Shown piece by piece: positions 46,801-57,447 of a stretch of DNA of 64,000 bases; the first letter of the stretch is position 1, and each line of letters opens with the position of its first letter. The notes beneath the pieces were generated by a model. That model made no database searches and was not told where the DNA came from. It was given only the letters and a program-made list of their open reading frames with translations. The translations under genes and the position numbers were made by a program. Origin of the DNA: Amoebophrya sp. A120 (lineage: Eukaryota; Sar; Dinophyceae; Syndiniales; Amoebophryaceae); assembly GCA_905178155.1 (NCBI GenBank), contig CAJINV010000019.1:914913-978912 (forward strand). Reading direction: 5' to 3'.

Positions 46801-47325
46801 ACCGTGCAGAAGACCGTCGACGTCAAGCTTTCGCGTTGGCGTTGTCTTCGGGGAGTAACTATGTGACCCGTCGACTACCTCTCTCCCCGGCGACATCATT
46901 GCTGCGACGAAATCGTCGCGGGTGATAGTGTCGGCGGCGTACGTTCCATGATGATGCGGGCCGACCTTGTTGCTAGCTGCTGGACCACCACGACTCGTTG
47001 CGAGATGTTGTTGGTGCAGTTGTGGCCCAGTAGCAGAAGTGCTGTCATGATCTGGCGTCCTGGCCCCGAAGGCAAATAAACCGTAACCGCTATGGTGGTC
47101 GGGAGTGGAATTTTTTCTATGGAGAGAACAACAACAAAAATCGTTGTCCATGATCTGCGACAGGAATAAGGTCAGCGCTGCGGCTGCCCATCGCAGACGA
47201 CTCGTCTTCTGCGCAGCCTTGGTTGCGGCTCGGCAGGACAACTGCATCATCTTCATCTCGATGAAATCTACTTGACTGCTTGGAGCAAGAGCAACAGCAA
47301 CAGAACTAGTACCGGGAGTAGACAT
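43881..47325 (-). CDS. Long disordered protein of unknown function, two overlapping ORFs
   Basis: An open frame of over 980 codons (46883-43881) has no ATG near its start. A second frame from ATG 47325 (MSTPGTSSVAVAL) runs to 46768 and overlaps it. I read them as one gene joined by a short intron or a frameshift between 46768 and 46883; the junction cannot be fixed (a phase-0 GT...AG cut of about 96 nt is possible). No introner in 3.4 kb, unlike most neighbours. The N-terminal part has a hydrophobic run LRWAAAALTLFLSQIM that may be a membrane anchor. The rest is acidic, Ser-rich and disordered, with a basic patch GRKSRRRTGRKNPRFEV and an ordered stretch VEKSLNLLQTSVDYRMQFLL. Family not recognised. 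Confidence 0.65.
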
Positions 47326-48894
47326 TTCTTCTATAATTCGGTTGAAGAGCAATCTTTTGTCTAAAACACAATGTATGATGCGGAAGTAGAACTACAAGTG
47401 GGTGGCGAAAAAGAATATAATCGAAACACAAAATAACTTTTTTCTTTCGAACTAGTGCGATGAGTGTACAACTACAAGATGAAGTCGCGTTTGCTGGTGC
47501 TAATACCTAGTCGAGATAGAAGTACAACTCAGATGTCTCACTACTTGGTTTCAGTTAGTGCGATGATGTTCTATCAACTACATACACAGGAATTTCGGGA
47601 ACCCGCTGAATTTGACGAAATTTCTTGCCTACGTTAAAGGCCCGGCGGTTCTTGTTAGTTTAGTTTATTGTGATCGTGATGCTAAATCTAGAAAGGTGGT
47701 AGGTGGTAATAAATAGCTCGGACGTGGCTGATTGCTAGCTTAGCAAATAAGGAATAAAATACCAGAGTTGATGTGCCTTTTTGAATGGTCACTGTTGACG
47801 TTGAGTTCTTTTTGAAGATCTCATACAACGTTTTCAAACTTCGCAATGCCACAATGCTTGACGTCATTTTTCGAGAACGTCATTTGTACGTTCCCCCTTA
47901 AAATGAGGATCTCGATCGCATTTTTTTTCTCTTCGTCATAAGGAACTACAGCGAAGAAGATTTAAACCGAAATGGAACGAAAGGGATCAAAAGAACATTG
48001 CAGCCATTTTGCCTGATCTTCGCGTATTTTTTACATTCGAGATCAACATCAAGACGTCGTCTTGCATCTGGCATTCCTGGATCTTCTGCAAGTAGAACTT
48101 CAGGCACTTAGTGTTATCGATCCTACAAGATTCGAACTCCACACCTGATTAAGACTGTTTTGAACACATTCCAGAGCATGATGAACCACCTCCACAAGGC
48201 AGCTTTTCTCTGCAGTGCGCGAAGCTCGTCATTCATTTCGCGCTCGTCCAGCTGTAGAAAATTAAGTACTCCGAGTACTGACGAAATTTTATTGCATCTA
48301 AAAGCGCGGAAAATAGTTCAAGAGAGCTCCTGCTGCCGCACAAGAAGCTGTAGCTGGCCGGTTTGCAGGAGCTTGATGGTGTCCAATTTTTTACATCAAG
48401 TTCATCCTCGACTTTATCTTACAATAGAAACCCTGATAGATAAAACACGCAATATCAACTCGTCACCTGGACTCGCAAATCGCAACCAGCAGAAGATAAA
48501 ACAAATCTGCCGTGCGACTTTTGCGGAGAGCCAAATGCGGCTTAATTTCTTCGTAGTAATTATTTTTATTTATTGGTGTAAAATAAAGTACCAACAGTTC
48601 TGGGCAGAAACGAAAGAACCATTGCCATAAGGAGAATGATGGCGGGAGGTCGGGAGGATTTTTTAGAAATGCAAGTTCAAGAACAACTACAGTTTACTGT
48701 TTTTCTTCGAAACGCTGCTATAGCTAGCTATTCTAGACGACTAGTTATTAATCATTGGAAAGGTAACATTTAGGAGGTGGTGGGTACATGCAAATTATGC
48801 ACAGGCAGTGCTACATCATCGAAGAACATTTTCATAGCGCAATATTACAACAAACTTGTTTTTCCTTTTCCGTCATGATCTTCTCCTCTTCTAC
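47326..48894. other. Intergenic region
   Basis: 1.5 kb, AT-rich. A sequence resembling half a tRNA T-arm near 48127 does not fold into a tRNA. No gene called. Confidence 0.6.
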
Positions 48895-48927
48895 CTAATA
48901 CCCCATCTGGCGCAGCAGCACTTCCGT

Positions 48928-49248
48928 TATTAAGAGGAAACATCCCCCCTCCCCATATCGAAAAGGTATGTCTCCGGAAATTTGTGTTGCTGATTTGCGA
49001 CCTCAAATCACGTCTGTCCTGCAAGAAGGCATCTCCACAAGCTCCGCAGCATTGTGCAGGCGATTTGTGATGCTGATGGGCCTACAGCACGGACGTTTCT
49101 CATGCTAGACGCCTAGGCCAGAGCCTCTCTACTTAGGCTTAGTATGGGGCTGCATTCCTCTCCAGCAAGACAAATCTTATTTGTGTACGCAAATCCTGCA
49201 TCAGAAACTTCGTTTTGATATCGGGAGGGGGGATTTTTCCTTTTGTTA
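48928..49248. mobile_element. Introner DD (family VII)
   Basis: TATTAAGAGGAAACATCCCC at the left; GGGGGGATTTTTCCTTTTGTTA at the right. Exact target duplication TCCGT at 48923-48927 and 49249-49253. Splicing gives STYTEVLLRQMGY-stop. Confidence 0.9.
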
Positions 49249-49397
49249 TCCGTGTAGGTCGACCCTCCCGCGCAAGCCGCCGCCGTACTACTCACTTTCT
49301 CCTTGGTGCCATCGCGTAAAAACCGCTGCGAATCGAAGAAGAGCTCCGGCTTCTTCTGATACCGCCAGTACGAGTCTCGGACCTTGGTCACGGCGGG

Positions 49398-50606
49398 CTG
49401 TGTTGAAGAATTATTGTGAAGATTTTCTCTTCTTGCTTCTCTGGTCAACATGTTGTGCAAGAAAAAACCCTTTTACATGAAAAACCGACGTGCAGCACTG
49501 GAGTATCTTTCTATGAATATGCACGACACTACATCTACTTTATTGACATCTTCAATTCAACATCAACCAATACCTTCTGACTGGGCTTGTTGCAATTTGA
49601 CTGCTTGTGAAACTGAGAGCACTGGTTCAAATTCCCGACACGATCACACTGCCTGGGGATCGAAGTGATCCCGACTCCTGAGGCTGGGGGCATTTTTTCG
49701 GAAGTAGAATTCTTGTTTTACTTTTACTAGAGAAATACTTCGATGCTAGTATTGGTTTCTCTTGTTGTAGAAGTTGTTCTTTCTCTGCGTACTAGATGAG
49801 AAACAACTCGGCTCTTCTTCTCCCTGATGGCTGCGCATGCAGTAAAAACAACACGTTACAGGTTTAGCTTTGATATGCAACAATTTCTCAAAAATGGGGC
49901 CTGTCATGTTTTGTGGTTGTGCGGAACAAGATTCATTCTATTCAAGTCTTCTCATGCGGAGGCTGCGCAGGAAAACTCCCTCTGTTTATTCATCGAGAAC
50001 GAAATCCGCTCAACACCATGAGTCGTCGGACGAGAATTCCTTTCCTGCGAAAACAAACAGGACAAAAACTTTTTTGTTTCTGGAGGACGAACGAAAAAAT
50101 CTACGTACTTATGATCCTCGCTCGGTTTTTTACTCGACTTTCGTTGACTTCAAGCAAATGAGTGTAGTACTTGCGCTGGGTGGTCTGGAAGGTGTACGAT
50201 GACAAATCAACTCTCAGGACGCCGTACGACTACGAAAGAAATTCGTGAAATTCACTGTTCGAAAGGGCGCTGTGAGTATGTCGCACCGCTGCGCCATTCC
50301 TCCGTTCATGTTGCGTGCAAGCAATCACGGGTACACACGACATCGATCGAGGAACAGCCGTGCGATGCACTCGCGGCGCGCAATACTCGCACCAAAAAAA
50401 AGGAACAGAGACGCGCAGTAAATTAATGAAAAATCGCAGCAGCCAGTCTGCACGAACGGGAACGACAGAAACGGAAATAACCGTGTGGAAACTTACAGAC
50501 CTCCTATGTGAGCACCACCTTGGAGTCCTCATCTTTCCTAGTCCTCTGCTAAAATCACCTAATCCGAATACGAAAAATACAGCACATCTCCGTCATGTAA
50601 ACTCAC
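49398..50606 (-). other. GT-AG intron of 1.2 kb in the WNV-repeat gene
   Basis: Donor GCCG|GTGAGTTT and acceptor CAACACAG|CCCGCC, both phase 0. No inverted ends. Much longer than other introns here. Confidence 0.6.
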
Positions 50607-51120
50607 CGGCGGCTTTCCACTGCTTCGCCCGAGTGCGTTCTGCTCTTCAACCCTTGTTCTCGAAAGCCCTAAAAATTCCTGCACGGACAACGAAGATCCA
50701 GCCTCAGTAATATCACCAGTGTCGTAACACCCGCCCGCAAAAATGCCACTGAAATCCGTCACCTTCCCCACGTTCCAATCGTGGAGGGGCTGCCGGAACT
50801 ACTCCATCGGGTCTGGATACCGCTTATCCGTCCGGTTTACCAAGTCCGCAAACCCGCGCCATCCCTGCAGCTTGGACTCCCTATGCACTACAGTGTTCTG
50901 CTCTACGTCTTCGTCGTAAAGCCTCCTGTACTCGATCGGCTCCTTGCCCCACATGTCCTGCGTCCGCGCCCGGCGGTCGAAGAGCTCCGACAAGGTCGGG
51001 GCCTCCCGCGTCGTCCCAATTTTTTTCGCGGCCCCCAGTATCGTCGCGCCCGCGCGCTTCGGGTCGGCGGTTACCGTCATGAGTCACTGCTACAATGCCC
51101 TGTCTTAACAAAAGAACCTA

Positions 51121-51158
51121 GCTGTTTTTATTTTTAGTGCTGTTCGCTAAAATCAAAA
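51121..51158. repeat. 38-bp direct repeat, left copy
   Basis: Begins GCTGTTTTTATTTTTAG; differs from 52352-52389 at one position. The pair brackets the dynein/introner mosaic. Confidence 0.9.
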
Positions 51159-52351
51159 ATCTGTGTTGCATGATTACCAAAAGTCGTCCAGTTTTGACCA
51201 AGTCGCGAGGGAGTTTCTGACGCAGGATAGGCATGAGAGAGATCGCACAGAATCTGTCATGCTAGGTCCTGCATTCCAGACCTCATGGGTCATGGAAAAG
51301 CTGCATGACAAGTCGCGCATTCTTCCAGACCCAGACATTTTTGCATTGGATAGCGATCAGTGCGTCCGCCGGCCACTCCGTGTACCAGTCGATCACGCAG
51401 CAGTTCACCAAGCTGGGAAACTGGCGCAGCCGCGCCCGCCAGGAGTCCCCGATGGGCGAGAAGCAAAGCACGACCTTCATCAGGGTGCGGACCCGCGAGA
51501 TGAAGTAGGCGTACAGCTCCGCCGGCGCGCCGGACAGGCATTTTCCCTCCTGTTTCGCGGCGGGGCGGACCAGCTCGCACAGGTTCATGCGCTCGTCGGC
51601 CGCGAACAGGTTGGGCACCTCGCCGGAGTTCAGCAGGTTGTTGATATCCTCCACGAAACCCTCGTCTTTGATCTGCGAGTCCGTGAACAGGAACACCGTG
51701 GAATCGCCCTTTCCGCCAGCGTTCGTCAGGAGTTTTTTGATGTCCTCCCGGAACGCAATGATGTCGTAGCCCTTTGCGATCTCGATCTGGAAGATGGTGT
51801 AATCCGCCAGGAAGGACGCCAACTTCGTGCACGACTGGCGCCCGGAACCCCCCACACCCACCAGAAGCGCGTTGCCACCGGGTGTCCGAACCACCCGCGC
51901 AACCCGCGACAAGTGCTCCAGCATGTACAAGAAGCATACCTGGACAAGTATCAAGTTTTCACAGTACGTCCTGTCCAGTTGTTTGCAAAGTCATACGACC
52001 TCCATGTCCTCGATCCTATGCAATACAAATTTTTGCCTATTCCAGAAATCACATGACAAGTTCCAACTCTTCCAGACCCAGACATTTTTGCATTTGATGC
52101 CATGATCTGCTGCGCAATCACGGAGAGAGCCTCGACGTCGATTATCAAAAGGAAAAATCTCCCCTCCCCATATTGACAAGGCACGTTTTCGAAAATTTGC
52201 GCTGCTGATTTGTGACCACAAATCGTCTCTGTGTTGCATGAAGGCAACCCCACAGGCTCCGCCGCATTCTAGAGCCGGTGTCCCATGCTGTTGTTCCTAC
52301 AGTGTAGACTTCTGTCACGCTAAGCGCCTAGGCCAAAACCTGTCTACTCAG
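51159..52351 (-). pseudogene. Captured mosaic: dynein heavy chain fragments and truncated introners
   Basis: Between 38-bp direct repeats. On the gene strand: a family VII introner (52143 start) cut off at its far end, a short dynein AAA1-like piece DVEALSVIAQQI (52142-52100), the end of a family II introner (about 52104-52020), a spacer, then a long AAA4 exon (51949-51357). That exon contains MLEHLSRVARVVR, the P-loop GVGGSGRQS, TVFLFTDSQIKDEGFVEDIN, NLLNSGEVPN and SLVNCCVIDWYTEWP. Last comes a family II introner lacking its outer end (51355-51159). AAA1 and AAA4 lie about 1000 residues apart in real dyneins, and no other dynein domain is nearby, so this is a scrambled fragment rather than a gene. 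The AAA4 exon is intact for over 200 codons, so the copy is young. Confidence 0.8.
51357..51949 (-). pseudogene. Dynein heavy chain AAA4 exon fragment
   Basis: About 198 codons very like the fourth AAA module of axonemal or cytoplasmic dynein heavy chains, including Walker A GVGGSGRQS, TVFLFTDSQIKDE and FSPIGDSWRARLRQFPSLVN. It starts after AG at ACTTGTCCAG and ends at a GCGAT introner junction. Orphan in this position. Confidence 0.85.
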
Positions 52352-52389
52352 GCTGTTTTCATTTTTAGTGCTGTTCGCTAAAATCAAAA
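52352..52389. repeat. 38-bp direct repeat, right copy
   Basis: GCTGTTTTCATTTTTAG at its start; 37 of 38 positions equal to 51121-51158. Followed by TCTTGAAGCGG, presumably the original flank. Confidence 0.9.
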
Positions 52390-54535
52390 TCTTGAAGCGG
52401 TGCCGTCTACTTTACCAACAAACCAAGATGAGTGAGAACAGCGGAGACGGGCTCGACTTTAGAAGTACCTCGCTTGTGGATCATTGTGTATAGTACCGTT
52501 CGTCATTATCATTAGCAACTTTCTCCTCAACGTAGGTACTACCCCCGTTGTAGTCGCAGAGCCAGAGGTCGTACGTTCTTGTACAAGGAAATTATCATCC
52601 CAATGCTCCGTGATCTCGTCCTCCCCACCCATATTTATACAGCGCAAGTAAAAGCGGAAGAATACGAGTAGTCGACTGAAAAATACGCTAACTTACTTCC
52701 CCCACATCTGCAATCGTCGATGAAACAGAATGAAATCGATCTACCCAGTGCGAAATACATTAATGAAGCACGACGGACGATCCGAGGAATCTGCAGCTTT
52801 GTGGACGTCGATGTCCCCAACGAAACTACTGTGTCTGAGTCTGCTGAACATGGGCTATCACATCCACAATAAACTCGTCGTGGGTCTAAAAGTTAGTAGT
52901 AAGCCGAGCGCATACAGGTACAACGACACCGAGAGCAGTAGACCACAAGAAAGAGAAAAACGATCAGGAAGGGGCCACTGCCCAGTGATTTGACAGCAAC
53001 AGCGCATGCTCCAGTAACTATAGAACTCAGCCAGGGGGCAATCTTGATAGATGATGATGTTGCCGCTGAGCGCTTCCGAAGATTCGTAGTTTCCATCTCA
53101 ACATCATACACACATCATCATCATCGTGTTAGTGCTTGTCCTGTGAAAGTTTCTGTCGTTCTGTTCATTCTCTTCCATTTTTTCTTGGACGTGCACAAGA
53201 GCCTGGTGCTTTCGAAATTTCGGTGTCACTCTACAGCCCAGGTTTGATCCTGGATGCGATAGAAAGCCACCCCTTGCCGTACTTCACTTCTCTTCCACTT
53301 GGCTTTTTTTTTCTTGCTCTTCAACCAACATTATACAAAAAAAATAACTGAAATACTAAATCGTTTTTGTGGAGCAACAAATAACATATGCTTCGCGTTA
53401 CGGTCTCATAGCTTTCCGTTCTTTATCTTTTGCCTTCGTTGAAAAAAATTATACATTCAGATTCATTGCACAGCTTGCTGATGAGACTACGGGCCGCTGC
53501 ATGGAACGGAGTGCGACGGAGATTGTGGGGCGGAATGCTTGCGTGTTGGTAGCGCCCACAATATCCGACATCATTTCCTATGCAAAAACGACCCGCTTCG
53601 TCTCTTAGTACTGCGGTATAAATCTTTCTTCAGAGCTGCGTTCAACCGATCCTAAGTAGTCAGATTACGAAGATTTCTTCTTGTTTATCATGCTCTTGTG
53701 TGCTAACAAACATTTTAGTTTTGCGCGAATGACAGTAATTATGAAAGTTGATTTCGATTGATCCTCGATGTATGCTTAGTGGTTGCCTAGTTGTTGTTGT
53801 ACTAAGCTCCTGACGAAGGAATAAATCTCTGCACTGCAAATGCTTTTTGCTCAGCGCCGTCGTTGGATTAAGTCATCCAAGGTGATGAATGTAAGTACTT
53901 ATTCTGTTCGCGTTCGGCGCTGTCGCAGTAAAATTTCCTTGAATCCTCTTCCTCATTAGTTCCTCAAATCTGAGGAACTAAAAATGAGAATTAGAGTGTC
54001 AAATTCCCAGTTTATATTCTTGTGCGTCCCTTGACAAAGAGCGCAAAGTGTAAAAGTCGCGCTGTGTGTGACGAGGACGAGCTGTTTTTTTTGTCTGAAT
54101 CTTCAAAACAGGACGAATTATTAATCCAACTAGATACTTAGATACGAATTGAGCCAAACTGGAGAAGATCAACATGTTTACTTTGTCGTGAAGTCGTGCG
54201 CTCTGCCGATTCGTTTTTGCCCCTTCTGCCAACATATCGTTTCAAAAATCCCGGCCAATACACATTTAGCGCCATTTTATGGCACCGCCTGGCGGCCGCT
54301 TCAATATCCGGGCGACGGAGCGCGGCAATGAAGCTGGATGGTACTAGTTCAAGTTCATACGTCGTGTTTAGCATTTAGTGCGCAAAACTTGGATTCAAAA
54401 TAAACTTGGCTGTCGTGGCCGCGCCAGACTCTGCCAGTGATGCTAGTAGATACAATCAACCTGTAGAAGTTGTCTACCTCTTTGTCCTCCACCTTTCTTT
54501 GACACTATCCGTTGAGAATTTAAATGCCCTTTTCC
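52390..54535. other. Region without supported genes
   Basis: 2.1 kb. Contains short plus-strand ORFs (52730-52993, 53369-53608) without recognisable features, poly-A/T tracts and AT-rich stretches. 54473-54532 would be the original last codons of the DUF285 gene before the MITE-like insertion. Confidence 0.5.
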
Positions 54536-55301
54536 ATATCACACGGCTAAACGCTTCACTTTTAAAAACTTCACTTGCTAAAAAAAATCTTTTTTTAGTG
54601 AGGTTTGGCGCTGTTGCTTACAGCATCAGCAGCTACGTGCCGACGACGGCATTGCGGCGCGTGCACCTTCTGCATCAGTGGAAGGACGACTGGGCCTTGC
54701 TTTGGGGGGTAGAGGTTGGCAGTTGACTAGTGAAGACGCCACGGCTTATAATTCTGAGAGCGAAACTCCCGAAGAGTCTTCATTTGAGTAAGATGAAAGC
54801 AAAGCGGAGACTTTTGTGTGCGAAAAAGTGAAAAAGTCGATGACTTGACAAAAAAATGAATCGCTTGTGGGTTTTTTGAGCGTAGCACCGGCCGAAGAAT
54901 CAGCAAAAATCCAGAAACTGGCTCCGGTGACAAACGATTCACTTTGGCCATATTTGGCCGCCGCAGCATCGGCGCAAGCTTCCAAAAACGAGCACTTTTG
55001 AAAATCATCGAAATGGTGCATCAAAGCGATGCTTTTGTGACAAGTGCTATGTTTTTGAGGCGTTTTGGGTTGGACTCAGCTCGTGGCTGACAAGCGATTC
55101 ACCTCACAAAGTTGGCCAGTTTTGGTGGCCCGAAAGTGGCTCTGTTTTTGAGGCCTTTTGGGTTGGAGCATAGGCGTGGCTGACAAACGATTCACCTCCT
55201 CGAAACAGCTGCTTTGCTTTCAGAGATCCAAAAAATCCCCCAAAGAAAATTTTTTTTAAGGAGTGAAGTTTTTAAGCGTGAAGCGTTTAGCCTTGTGATA
55301 T
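54536..55301. mobile_element. 766-bp MITE-like element with 55-60 bp inverted ends
   Basis: Left end ATATCACACGGCTAAACGC, right end GCGTTTAGCCTTGTGATAT, inverted over about 55-60 bp (also CTTCAC, AAAAACTTCAC). Flanked by TCC at 54533-54535 and 55302-55304 (3-bp duplication). Inside, a roughly 94-bp unit (TTTTGAGGCGTTTTGGGTTGGA ... shortened, then GTGGCTGACAA-CGATTCACCTC) is repeated at 55049 and 55143, and related GACAAACGATTCAC motifs recur. No ORF of its own. Confidence 0.85.
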
Positions 55302-56622
55302 TCCAACAGTCGTGTTCTTCATTATCCGGCCAGGGGCGCTCCTCGCCGTGCCGCGCCTTTGCATAACAACCACACTCGGCAAGAGCCAAGCGGTGGAAAA
55401 CAAGCGTGTTATGCATTGTAGCTATGTCTGGGTCTGGAAGAATGCAGCCTGTCATGCAAACTCTCGATCACATAAAAATTCGTGTTGCATGAACGCCAGT
55501 AGTTGCCCTTGCTAGGGAAAAGCTAATTTCTCATTCTCATTCGGAATTGGCATGAGGATTGTCTTGCAAACTCTGTCATGCTTCTCTGTGCAACGCAGTT
55601 GCAGACACAGACCATGACCATGTGCGTGGTCCGCCGCGAGATGCAAAACAAATTTTGCACTCTTCAAGACCCAGACATATTTGGAATGCATACGTGTACA
55701 GGAACATCGAGTCTGTTGCTACTGGCTCCGCGCCTACTTCCTGTCGACGGCGATTCGCCAGTACCGCATCCCAGGCCTCGAGGTTCTGGTCGAATGCATG
55801 AGCGCGGTCGAACATAGACACGACGTTTTTCAGCTTCGTGGTCACCTCCCATTCTCCGAGGTCCTGATTGAAGCTTCTGGCAGTGGCAAACATATATTCC
55901 ATGTTTTCTACCTCGCTCACGCGCCACGAGCGAATCGAACGGTCGTTGAAGTCACGGCAGCCGAAAAACATCCAGTCCATCCTTTGCACCGTACTCGTGT
56001 CCCAGTATAGCGGCTGATTAAAGCCCTGGCCGCAGTCCGCAAAAGCAGCGCTCATGTCTCTGATACCCCTGGTATTCCAACGCGAAATCCGAAAAGACGG
56101 GACATACATCTGACTCCACCGAAGCGACTTGTATTCATCATAGTGGCAAAACTCTGGAAGCTTGTCAAGCCCGCCAACGTCCCACTGCTCCACCGGGCCG
56201 TATCTTGCCTCGGCGGCGTTCCGAAGATCCTCGTAATTTTGCTCGCTTTGATTCCCGTCTGGAGCTCTGATAGTTCTAGCTTCGTCAGTCCACCAAAGCT
56301 GCATAGCCTCCTCGAGTTCCTGCAGAGACCGGAAAGCGCGGAAAACTTGCTGCCTCCTGTGGCCTAGGCTCTTTTCTGCTTCCTGCAGTGCTGCCCGAGT
56401 TCCCTTCGAGACCCGGGCGAGTCTCCCGTAGTCCCGTTCGGTGCGGAGGAAGCCTTGGAAACGATTGTTAAGCACTTCTTGCACTACTGGATCATCTCTT
56501 CCAAGAAAAATAGCGCGGCCCCGTTGATCTCGATTGTTGTCAGGTTCAACCCTGGCAGCGACGACCATTGTGGTCGCCACAGCAAAGACTGTGAAGATGT
56601 TGAAGCTCAAACTACGCATCAT
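55192..56622 (-). CDS. Secreted DUF285 / BspA-like repeat protein
   Basis: Exons 56622-55693 and 55404-55192 (1143 nt, 380 aa), with introner EE between. ATG at 56622, or the next codon at 56619. Residues 1-22 form a signal peptide (FNIFTVFAVATTMVVAA). A charged helical region (about 30-130) precedes tandem BspA/DUF285 units from about 145: VEQWDVGGLDKLPEF, ISRWNTRGIRDMSAAF, FNQPLYWDTSTVQRMDWMF, SIRSWRVSEVENMEYMF and FNQDLGEWEVTTKLKNVVSMF. Such repeats occur on surface or secreted proteins of bacteria and many protists; an adhesion role is a guess. The last about 37 codons come from the inverted end of the element at 54536-55301. Before that insertion the frame would have run about 18 different codons to a TAG near 54470. 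Confidence 0.8.
55410..55692. mobile_element. Introner EE (family II)
   Basis: TATGCATTGTAGCTATGTCT at the left; AAGACCCAGACATATT at the right, ending GCATA. Exact target duplication CGTGT at 55405-55409 and 55693-55697. Splicing gives MFLYTLVFHRL. Confidence 0.93.
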
Positions 56623-57447
56623 GTTCGTGGTAAAGGCAATGCTAACAAGAACTCGAACAAGTTAAACTTAAAGTTAATGTTTGTACACGCCGTACTGGTA
56701 AAAGATAACGTAAGATTCCAAAACTTTTAGGCCTGCAACTTTGATTCACTCATGCATCGTCGATGAGTTACGCCACTCGGAGCTGCAACTTTAGGTGTAA
56801 ATGTATGCTTAGAACAAGGATGTCAAGAACTAATGATCAACTTTGATCGTGATATGATGGTGATCCTTGACATATTTCGCATGATCGTGGTATTTCATAT
56901 GATCGTGATTGACGATGATCCTATGATGATTTAGATTTCCTCACTCGATCGAACCACTGTGCAAAAAGGAGATAAGTCCTTTCAGAGCTCGACTCTTCAT
57001 GATCAAGTGGATCGTATATTCTTGCGCTCCTCTTTAAAAACAGATCCAGGCTGTATTCTTTTTGAAAGTGAGTACATGCACCGACATCATTACAGAAGCA
57101 GGCGTCGTGTCTCTCTTGTTGCACTTCGCACAAAATGGGTAAAACTAAACAAATGAAAGAGGTTCTCGCATGGACTTTTCACAAACACCGGTGAAGACAG
57201 CAGTACAGACGAAGGATCAATAGAACACCAGAACTACACACAGAACGAAAGCGACTACGACGTGGATGAACGAGGTACGAAGTACTTATCACGATGACAT
57301 TGCAATTCTTTCTCATCCCAAGAAGAAAACTGTTTCTTCAGTCACAAACTTTGCAACTTTTCGAAATTTCAGCACAAAAATTCGATTTCAAGACGAAGAC
57401 GAAACAACATCGTATAAAAAACAAGCAGTGACCACCTTCGGCCTTTT
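56623..57447. other. Intergenic region
   Basis: AT-rich; a cluster of GATCGTGAT/ATGATCGTGGT-like short repeats at 56820-56935. No gene called. Confidence 0.6.

Larger units (their letters stand above)
48895..51080 (-). pseudogene. Small WNV-repeat protein gene with an in-frame TAG
   Basis: Exons 51080-50607, 49397-49249, 48922-48895 sum to 651 nt (217 codons). The first intron has GTGAGT at 50606 and CACAG at 49398; the second is introner DD. The protein begins MTVTADPKRAGATILGAAKK, and includes VVHRESKLQGWRGFADLVNR and QPLHDWNVGKVTDFSGIF, which resembles one DUF285/BspA repeat. Codon 94 (50799-50801) is TAG where Tyr would fit (DPME-stop-FRQPL), yet the frame stays open on both sides and the exon sum is a multiple of three. 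So it is a very recent pseudogene, a readthrough gene or a base error. The 1.2-kb first intron is long for this window and might hide another exon. Confidence 0.6.

Noticed and set aside
43881-46826. Start of the long disordered ORF at 46826
   Set aside because: The codon there is TTG, not ATG; the real start is probably ATG 47325 in the overlapping frame.
48100-48180. GTTCGAATC word on the minus strand suggesting a tRNA
   Set aside because: No acceptor, D or anticodon stems can be formed around it.
51357-51949. Dynein heavy chain gene in its own right
   Set aside because: Only AAA4 and a scrap of AAA1 are present, out of natural spacing, between truncated introners and direct repeats.
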